Source: JBEEJZ01 sp041168905 (GTDB taxonomy: Bacteria > Pseudomonadota > Gammaproteobacteria > Burkholderiales > Burkholderiaceae_C). Taken from it: 12,133 bases of DNA. The translations under genes and the position numbers were made by a program. The stretch spans positions 1-12,133 of the forward strand of contig JBEEJZ010000075.1 in NCBI GenBank assembly GCA_041168905.1, written 5' to 3'. Under the pieces are notes generated by a model. That model was given only the letters and a program-made list of their open reading frames with translations, had not been told where the DNA came from and made no database searches. This document shows positions 7,739-12,133 of this stretch, in pieces. The first letter of the stretch is position 1. Every line of letters begins with the position of its first letter.

Positions 7739-8488
7739 TCAGTGGATCAACATGCCACCGTTCACGTCGAGCGTGACGCCGGTGCAGTATTTGGACAGGC
7801 TGCTGGCAAGGAACACCACGCAACCCGCCACATCGTTGGGCTCACCGATGTGACCGAGCGGAATGCCGTCCAGAATCGCCTGGCGCTTCTCTTCCGGAAT
7901 CTTGCCCTTGTTGATATCGGTGGCGATCAAGCCTGGAGTCACGCAGTTGACACGGATGTTGTTGCCACCGTACTCGCGCGCCATGGCGCGGGCCAGCCCC
8001 AACACACCGGCCTTGGCGGCCGAATAGTGCGGCCCCCCCAGAATGCCGCCCCCGCGCTGTGCCGACACCGACGAAATGCAGACGATCGAACCGCTGTTTT
8101 GCGCAATCATGAGTGGCAATACCGCCTGCGAGGCATACAAGGTGCCACGCAGACTGACGTCCAGGATGCGGTCGTAGTCATCGCCGGTGATGTCCAGAAA
8201 CTTGACCGGTTGTGTAATGCCGGCGTTGTTTACCAGGATGTCGATGCGGCCGTATTTAGCCTTGATCTGCTCCGCTGCGGCAACGCAGGAAGCCTTGTCG
8301 GTGACGTTGGCCACCAGGCCCAGATGCTCGGTGCCCAGGCGGGCCGCTGCCGCCTGGGGGTCGGCCACCGCCAGATCCAGGATCACCACGGTGGCGCCCT
8401 GCTCGGCCATCATCTTGGCCGTGGCGAATCCCAAGCCATTGATACCTGCACCGCCGGTAATGACGGCAACCTTGTCTTTCAGCAACAT
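7739..8488 (-). CDS. SDR-family NAD(P)-dependent dehydrogenase/reductase
   Basis: A classical short-chain dehydrogenase (249 residues), the first gene of the TRAP-transketolase operon. The cofactor-binding glycine motif is TGGAGINGLG at 11-20, a form with extra residues compared with TGxxxGxG. D38 after the second strand (VILDL) suggests NAD+ preference, and LVNNAG is at 85-90. The active-site Tyr155 and Lys159 are in HYSAAKAG (154-161), with the catalytic serine within 139-142. The usual helix-4 asparagine (DVNL in most relatives) is serine here (DVSLRG, S112). The ATG at 8488 has AGGAGA 5 bases upstream and begins at the typical MLLKDKVAVITGG; the longer frame is rejected. It probably oxidises a hydroxyl of the imported compound to a ketone, making the substrate for the downstream transketolase. 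The family alone does not fix the substrate. Confidence 0.93.
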   Translation of the reverse strand: MLLKDKVAVITGGAGINGLGFATAKMMAEQGATVVILDLAVADPQAAAARLGTEHLGLVANVTDKASCVAAAEQIKAKYGRIDILVNNAGITQPVKFLDITGDDYDRILDVSLRGTLYASQAVLPLMIAQNSGSIVCISSVSAQRGGGILGGPHYSAAKAGVLGLARAMAREYGGNNIRVNCVTPGLIATDINKGKIPEEKRQAILDGIPLGHIGEPNDVAGCVVFLASSLSKYCTGVTLDVNGGMLIH

Positions 8489-8628
8489 GTATATCTCCTG
8501 TGTTGGCACTGCTTGTTTGCAAGTGCCGCGATTCTGTAAGGGCGCGGGCCTCATGACAAACGATATAAACTCACTCCCGATTTAATTTCATTCATGTTGC
8601 ATCGCAATAATTGAACGGATTTCACGCA
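8489..8628. promoter_or_regulatory. Divergent control region between the SDR operon and the LysR gene
   Basis: This 140-bp gap must hold the promoters for both directions and is the expected binding site of the LysR protein. Two dyads are visible: TTGC-ATC-GCAA (8597-8607), which includes T-N11-A spacings typical of LysR boxes, next to the regulator start, and GGCACT...AGTGCC (8505-8527) near the SDR ribosome site. The middle is AT-rich (cgatataaac, gatttaattt), suiting -10 regions, but I cannot assign a -35/-10 pair with confidence. Confidence 0.5.
8505..8527. repeat. Inverted repeat in the SDR leader
   Basis: GGCACT at 8505-8510 pairs with AGTGCC at 8522-8527 (6 bp, 11-base loop). An overlapping CTTG/CAAG pair lies inside it. 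It sits 5-28 bases upstream of the SDR AGGAGA site, so it could be either an operator half-site pair or a leader hairpin. Confidence 0.35.
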
Positions 8629-9519
8629 GTGATCCCTCCCCTTAGCGCCTTGCAGGCCTTCGAAACCATCTCCCGCCGCAAGAGCTTTTCGCTGGCTGCC
8701 GAAGAGTTGCATCTCACCCCGTCGGCCGTCAGTCACCAGGTTGCCAAGCTGGAGAACCTGTTGGGCGTGCGCCTGTTCGAACGCTCGGCGCGGGGTGTGG
8801 AGCTGACGCCGGCCGGCCAGCAATACTTGCAGCGGGTCGCCAGTGCACTGGGAGCCATCAACACGGCAACCGAGGACTTGCGCCATGGCGTGCAAGACAC
8901 CTTGTATGTGCACAGCAGTCCCAGCTTTGCCAGCCTGTGGTTGATGCCTCGCATTGCCAGCTTTACCGAGCAACACCCCAATATCTCACTGGTGTTGTCG
9001 GCTTCACATGTGCACTCGGACTTTCAGCTTGGCCAAATGGACATCGACATTCGTTACGGCCTGCCCAACTGGCCCAACCTGGAGGTTGAGCCGGTGTTTA
9101 GCGAAAGAATCCTGCCGCTGGCCAGCCCGGAATTGATCCGCACCCACGCCCTGCATCAACCCGCCGACTTGCTGCGCGTGCCGCTGATTCAGTCCAGCGT
9201 GAACGTGGTGCAATGGCCTGACTGGTTTGCCCGCTTTTGCGCCGAACAGCGCCCGGAGCGCATGGGTCTGCGCTTTGATCGCGCCATGATGAGCCTGGAT
9301 GCTGCCGTGCAAAAACTGGGCGTGGCCCTGGAAAGCGCCAGCATCGGTCAGTCACTCGTCGCCAGCGGCAAACTGCAGCCCGTGTTTGAAGAGCAACTGA
9401 GCCTGGAAGTGCAGGCGCATTTCATGGTGTATCCCGCCAGGCACGCCTCACGACCAGAGGTGCAAAGCTTTTTGGAGTGGCTAAGGACGGAGGCGGGACA
9501 GATACACACGTCAAAGTAA
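8629..9519 (+). CDS. LysR-type transcriptional regulator, GcvA-like
   Basis: A LysR-family DNA-binding regulator of 296 residues from the chosen start. The N-terminal winged helix-turn-helix is clear: IPPLSALQAFETISRRKSF, then SLAAEELHLTPSAVSHQVAKLE (21-42), then LGVRLFERSARGVELTPAG (45-63). The rest is the periplasmic-binding-protein-like effector domain (about 90-290), with ILPLASPELI typical of GcvA-like members. The GTG at 8629 gives the usual LysR N-terminus; a TTG at 8611 would add six residues. Neither has a good ribosome site. It is transcribed away from the SDR-TRAP-transketolase operon, the usual arrangement for a LysR protein that controls its neighbour in response to the pathway substrate or an intermediate. 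That control is inferred from layout only. Confidence 0.93.
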   Translation: MIPPLSALQAFETISRRKSFSLAAEELHLTPSAVSHQVAKLENLLGVRLFERSARGVELTPAGQQYLQRVASALGAINTATEDLRHGVQDTLYVHSSPSFASLWLMPRIASFTEQHPNISLVLSASHVHSDFQLGQMDIDIRYGLPNWPNLEVEPVFSERILPLASPELIRTHALHQPADLLRVPLIQSSVNVVQWPDWFARFCAEQRPERMGLRFDRAMMSLDAAVQKLGVALESASIGQSLVASGKLQPVFEEQLSLEVQAHFMVYPARHASRPEVQSFLEWLRTEAGQIHTSK

Positions 9520-9602
9520 GGGGAGATCTGGCCCCCTCTCCAGTTCTACCCACTTGTACCCATCGACTGCGTCGAACCGCATGCAGAGCGCCTGATGAAG
9601 GG

Positions 9603-10361
9603 TTAGGGCAAGCTTCGGGCACATCTGAAGCCGATATACACGACCGCGGTGGACGCAGGTTTGGTTTGCAGATGATCACGATGCATCTGGGCAGACCCGT
9701 ACCACCACGAGCCGCCACGCGTCGGGCGATCGGAATCCGATGCTGCCGACTTCCCGTCGTCGGTCCACTCCCAGACGTTGCCACCCATGTCCCACAAGCC
9801 ATTAACCCCTGCCCGTGTACTGCCGGTTAACACATGGCCATGACCTCGTGAAGTGACCCTGCCGCCGGAATAGGCGGCAAGGGTGGGTGTTGCCCCGCAA
9901 TCACCCAGACAGTTGGCGCCTTCTGGGCTGCTCCCGGTTGGATAAGGGTAGCGCTCGTCTTTCAAAAAACCAGCAGGTGGCGCGGTACGCCGCTCGGTGT
10001 AGGCGGCCTCCATCCATTCGGCGTCAGTCGGGAGCCGTTTTCCTGACCATTTACAAAATGCTTGGGCCTCATGGAACGTGATATGTGCTGCGGGCTCTCT
10101 CTCGTTTGCAGGCTGGCCATACGGCATGCGCCAGGTCCATCCTTTGCGTTGCACCCATCCACCTTCAAAGGTGCTGCCACCGCCTGATCTCTCGGCGGAG
10201 GTCACGATGCCAGTGGCCTGAACATAGCGCGCAAACTGCGCGATGCTCACCTCACGCCGATCCATGGCGAACCCACGAATGGCCTGCATGTCATCGCTCT
10301 CGGCCCTGGCCATGGTCTCGGCAACCACCCCGAACAGCATCAACAGCAAAATATTTCGCAT
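9603..10361 (-). CDS. Secreted FGE/SUMF1-domain protein without the catalytic cysteines
   Basis: A 252-residue protein with a formylglycine-generating-enzyme (FGE-sulfatase/SUMF1) fold. Residues 1-20 form a likely signal peptide (MRNILLLMLFGVVAETMARA), so it should act outside the cytoplasm. Fold markers are FAMDRREVSIAQFARYV (31-47), RLPTDAEWMEAA (109-120), GLWDMGGNVWEWTDD (188-202), RGGSWWYG (215-222) and IGFRCARS (243-250). True FGEs carry two active-site cysteines shortly after GGSW; here that stretch is YGSAQMHRDHLQT with none, so formylglycine generation is unlikely. Other cysteines (C103, C151, C155) are elsewhere and may form a disulfide. The ATG at 10361 matches the signal peptide, though no ribosome site is clear; a TTG start at 10418 would be longer. 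Convergent with the LysR gene (83-bp gap) and divergent from the HNH gene. Its function is unknown; ligand binding or another nonheme-iron-type reaction is possible. Confidence 0.85.
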   Translation of the reverse strand: MRNILLLMLFGVVAETMARAESDDMQAIRGFAMDRREVSIAQFARYVQATGIVTSAERSGGGSTFEGGWVQRKGWTWRMPYGQPANEREPAAHITFHEAQAFCKWSGKRLPTDAEWMEAAYTERRTAPPAGFLKDERYPYPTGSSPEGANCLGDCGATPTLAAYSGGRVTSRGHGHVLTGSTRAGVNGLWDMGGNVWEWTDDGKSAASDSDRPTRGGSWWYGSAQMHRDHLQTKPASTAVVYIGFRCARSLP

Positions 10362-10431
10362 TGGCGGATTTTGAATCGAGGCCAATGACCCTGCGAATTC
10401 AGCCCGTTTTGGAAGCAACCAGAATCACGCC

Positions 10432-10770
10432 ATGGGCCGCATCAAACGCTTGCTACAAGGAGATCACACCAGAGTCGCTCCCGACGACCTGATCTGTCCT
10501 TTGTGCGAACGGAAGGTTCCCGACAGCCAGCGCGACGCCCACCACCTGGTGCCCAAGTCCAAAGGGGGCAGACACACCGAATACCTGCACCGGATTTGCC
10601 ACCGCCAGATTCATGCACTGTTGACCGAGACGGAGCTGGCCCGACAGTTCAACTCTGTGGAGGCTCTGCTGACCCATCCGGAGATCGCGCTCTTTGTGGG
10701 CTGGGTCAAGACCAAACCCGAGGACTTCATGGAACGCACCCGAAAAAGTCGACGACTGCGCTGGAATTGA
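10432..10770 (+). CDS. Small HNH-type nuclease-domain protein
   Basis: A 112-residue protein that is essentially one HNH (beta-beta-alpha metal) domain. A CPLC zinc-knuckle pair (C22, C25) is followed by DAHHLVPKSKGG (35-46), giving the leading histidine pair, and then LHRICHRQIH (52-61), which supplies the distal Cys/His residues. The rest is helical (TETELARQFNSVEALLTHPEIALFVGWV) with a basic end (RTRKSRRLRWN) that could contact DNA. The middle asparagine of the canonical motif is not obvious; histidines fill that part. I recall this as a common stand-alone family in Proteobacteria usually annotated HNH endonuclease, with no established role. The ATG at 10432 gives the full domain; the ribosome site is weak (ggaag, too far upstream). 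It is divergent from the FGE-like gene, with only 70 bp between the starts. Confidence 0.85.
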   Translation: MGRIKRLLQGDHTRVAPDDLICPLCERKVPDSQRDAHHLVPKSKGGRHTEYLHRICHRQIHALLTETELARQFNSVEALLTHPEIALFVGWVKTKPEDFMERTRKSRRLRWN

Positions 10771-10960
10771 ACCTTGTGGCTGTGAAGCCTATTGCGGTCG
10801 CCTTGTTGACATGGGCATGGGTACAAGACCGCCATGGGCCAGGAGCGGTAGTTCGGACTGAATACGCAGTGGGAACGCTGACACACTATTCGGAGGATTG
10901 GCATGCACTCCATGCCAGATAGACTTGGCCAGACTGCACCATTCTTTAAATATCACGTGT
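10771..10960. other. Gap upstream of the unknown gene, with a possible leader and promoter-like sequence
   Basis: No solid gene lies here. A GGAGG at 10892-10896 is followed six bases later by an ATG (10903) that opens a 55-codon frame ending at 11070, overlapping the start of the next gene. AT-rich TTTAAATAT at 10945-10953 could be a -10 region placing the transcript start almost on the ATG at 10961. A TTGACA at 10806-10811 has no matching -10 at a suitable distance. Confidence 0.3.
10899..10917 (+). repeat. Hairpin covering the ATG of a possible upstream ORF
   Basis: TGGCATG (10899-10905) and CATGCCA (10911-10917) form a perfect 7-bp stem with a 5-base loop. The stem contains the ATG at 10903 that directly follows the GGAGG at 10892-10896, so folding would mask that start. 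No U-run follows it. Confidence 0.4.
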
Positions 10961-11650
10961 ATGGACAACCTACCCACCAAAAAGAGCGCCGGCGACGTTG
11001 CCCGCGAAGTCGGGCGTGCCGTTGTATCGATGATCCCAGCTGCAGGCGGTCCTCTCCAGGTTGTGTTTGAGAATTTTTTTAGTTCTCCAATCGAGAGGAG
11101 AAAAGAAGCATGGCTGCAACAGCTCGCTGCCGTGGTGAAAGAAGTGGAGGCCCGAGTAGCTGAAATTACGCCTGAAAAGCTGGTACAGAACGATGCATTC
11201 GTGACAGTGACCATGCAGGCGTCGCAGATAGCCTTGCGGAACCACCAGCAGGCGAAGCTTGAAGCCTTGCGTAACGCTGTCCTGAACGCAGCGCTTCCGA
11301 ATCCTCCGCAGGAAGATGAGCAGATGATCTTTTTGCGATTGATCGACCAGCTTACCCCTTGGCACTTGAAAGTCCTGTCCGTTTTGGATGATCCCGTGCA
11401 ATGGATGACGCGCCATAGTGTTGCAAATCCAGGATGGGGGACAGGCGGACCGTCCGCAGTCTTGGAGCACTGCCTGCCTGAACTGCGTGGACAACGCGAA
11501 AACTACGATCAGATAACTCGCGACCTACAGGCGGAAGGCTTGCTCGGGCTAGGGCATTTTCTCCACGTGACAATGACTGGCGGAGGTATGGTCGGCTCGC
11601 GAACTACGGGCCGCGGTAAGAGGTTCATCAGATTTATTACCTCACCATGA
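10961..11650 (+). CDS. Conserved-looking protein of unknown function
   Basis: A 229-residue protein I cannot name. The N-terminal part has a short hydrophobic or amphipathic stretch (GRAVVSMIPAAGGPLQVVFENFF, about 18-40) followed by a charged helix starting SSPIERRKEAWLQQLA (41-56). The middle (about 60-145) reads as helical (NDAFVTVTMQASQIALRNHQ, KLEALRNAVLNAALP, IFLRLIDQLTPWHLKVL). The end (about 178-229) has the look of a winged helix: YDQITRDLQAEGLL, a Gly-rich turn, then RTTGRGKRFIRFI. I have an impression of similar unannotated proteins elsewhere, unverified. The ATG at 10961 (MDNLPTKK) has no ribosome site. A TTG at 10898 would add 21 odd residues. Its stop overlaps the next ATG (ATGA at 11647-11650), implying a second gene in the same unit. 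The region looks less G+C-rich than the operon to its left. Soluble versus membrane-associated cannot be settled from sequence. Confidence 0.75.
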   Translation: MDNLPTKKSAGDVAREVGRAVVSMIPAAGGPLQVVFENFFSSPIERRKEAWLQQLAAVVKEVEARVAEITPEKLVQNDAFVTVTMQASQIALRNHQQAKLEALRNAVLNAALPNPPQEDEQMIFLRLIDQLTPWHLKVLSVLDDPVQWMTRHSVANPGWGTGGPSAVLEHCLPELRGQRENYDQITRDLQAEGLLGLGHFLHVTMTGGGMVGSRTTGRGKRFIRFITSP

Positions 11651-11745
11651 ACTCTTCCCAAGTCAGATCTAGCTTGACAGACAATGCGGACGTACTACCA
11701 GAGGGCATTCGCCCGCCAACTTTCCGTCGGTTACTTCTACGTTGA
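11647..11745 (+). pseudogene. Start of an overlapping second gene, apparently cut by the IS insertion
   Basis: An ATG at 11647 overlaps the preceding stop by ATGA and opens a frame of 32 codons (MNSSQVRSSLTDNADVLPEG, then IRPPTFRRLLLR) ending at TGA 11743-11745. The IS5-like end begins at about 11746, so the stop probably comes from the insertion junction and the original gene was longer. No function can be assigned to the fragment. A 32-codon frame can arise by chance; the stop-start overlap is the main support. Confidence 0.4.
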
Positions 11746-12133
11746 GGATGGTCTGCAAAAGTCAGCCCCATGACGGTCTGATCTGAGACAGTTGAGCCAT
11801 GAAACAAATGAGTCTTGCGACCACCGGATTCGAGCTTGTCACCAAGCGCAAGCGTGAATTTCTGGATGAGATGAATCTGGTGATTCCGTGGACTGAATTG
11901 CTGGCGTTGATCGCACCTCATGCACCTGCGGGCAAGACGGGTCGTCCACCGTTTGCCACAGAAGTCATGCTTCGCATCCATTTGCTTCAGCAGTTCTTCG
12001 GTCACTCCGGCCCTGTCATGGAAGAAGCCCTGCACGACATCCCGCTATACCAAGAATTTGAACACCTGGATGCAGGCATCACCCGGCTGCCCGATGAGAG
12101 CACCATCCTGAGGTTCCGCCACATGCTCGAACA
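11746..12133 (+). mobile_element. IS5-family insertion sequence, left part (runs off the window)
   Basis: The left end appears to begin near 11746 with ggatggtctgcaaaagtc, which resembles the IS5-type terminus as I remember it (GGAAGGTGCGAATAAG). The transposase ATG follows 53 bases in, a typical distance. The exact boundary is uncertain by a few bases. The right end and any target duplication lie outside the window. Confidence 0.7.
11799..12133 (+). CDS. IS5-family transposase, N-terminal part
   Basis: An open frame from the ATG at 11799 to the window edge (111 complete codons). It matches the N-terminal DUF772-type domain of IS5-family DDE transposases: FLDEMNLVIPWTELLALIAP (21-40), GRPPFATEVMLRIHLLQQFF (48-67), MEEALHDIPLYQEF (74-87) and the hallmark PDESTILRFRHMLE (98-111). 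The catalytic DDE residues come later and are not in the window, so whether the enzyme is intact cannot be judged. There is no clear ribosome site, as is common for IS transposases. It is transcribed in the same direction as the unknown gene it follows, so read-through in either sense is possible. Confidence 0.9.
   Translation, partial: MKQMSLATTGFELVTKRKREFLDEMNLVIPWTELLALIAPHAPAGKTGRPPFATEVMLRIHLLQQFFGHSGPVMEEALHDIPLYQEFEHLDAGITRLPDESTILRFRHMLE

Noticed and set aside
7640..8539. 299-codon plus-strand frame over the SDR gene
   Set aside because: Mirror frame of a clear SDR with all motifs; no protein family resemblance.
8611..8628. TTG start for the LysR regulator
   Set aside because: It adds six residues outside the usual LysR N-terminus and has no ribosome site; the GTG at 8629 fits the family better, though not decisively.
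9520..9602. Possible bidirectional terminator between the LysR and FGE-like genes
   Set aside because: Only a 5-bp GGAGA/TCTCC pairing with no T-run; too weak to call.
10806..10811. TTGACA as a -35 box
   Set aside because: No acceptable -10 sequence 16-18 bases downstream.
11637..12035. 132-codon minus-strand frame across the IS junction
   Set aside because: It lies opposite a recognisable IS5 transposase and crosses the insertion boundary, so it is not a real gene.

Overview
The window looks like chromosomal DNA of a betaproteobacterium, most likely Burkholderiales/Comamonadaceae. The reasons are high G+C coding sequence, a single-chain class I fumarase, a TRAP-type uptake operon with a divergent GcvA-like LysR regulator, and the general look of the proteins. 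This placement is inferred from protein character; no database was searched.

Layout. Positions 53-1606 (+) encode a complete class I (4Fe-4S) fumarate hydratase. Converging on it, 16 bp away, is a two-gene minus-strand unit (2862 to 1623): a PaaI-type hotdog thioesterase, then an MDR-family NADP-dependent oxidoreductase. The oxidoreductase keeps its start and its Rossmann half but appears to have lost about 105 internal residues in frame. A perfect 14-bp palindrome lies just upstream of the thioesterase.

Positions 8488 to 2940 (-) form a tightly packed operon: SDR dehydrogenase, TRAP solute-binding protein (DctP), small permease (DctQ), large permease (DctM), then the N- and C-terminal halves of a split transketolase with a 4-bp ATGA overlap. 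A LysR-type regulator (8629-9519, +) is transcribed divergently from the SDR gene. Together this reads as one catabolic module. TRAP imports a probably carboxylated, hydroxylated substrate, the SDR oxidises a hydroxyl to a ketone, and the TPP enzyme moves or removes a two-carbon unit. The substrate cannot be named from sequence. Small inverted repeats lie on both sides of dctP.

From about 9600 the window becomes accessory in character. It holds a secreted formylglycine-generating-enzyme-like protein without the catalytic cysteines (10361-9603, -), a divergent small HNH-nuclease-type protein (10432-10770, +), and a conserved-looking protein of unknown function (10961-11650, +). The stop codon of that last gene overlaps (ATGA) the start of a further ORF, which ends after 32 codons where an IS5-family insertion sequence begins (about 11746). 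The IS transposase (11799 onward) runs off the window. The unknown gene and its interrupted partner are the least explained part of the window. No RNA genes, CRISPR arrays or prophage structural genes were seen.
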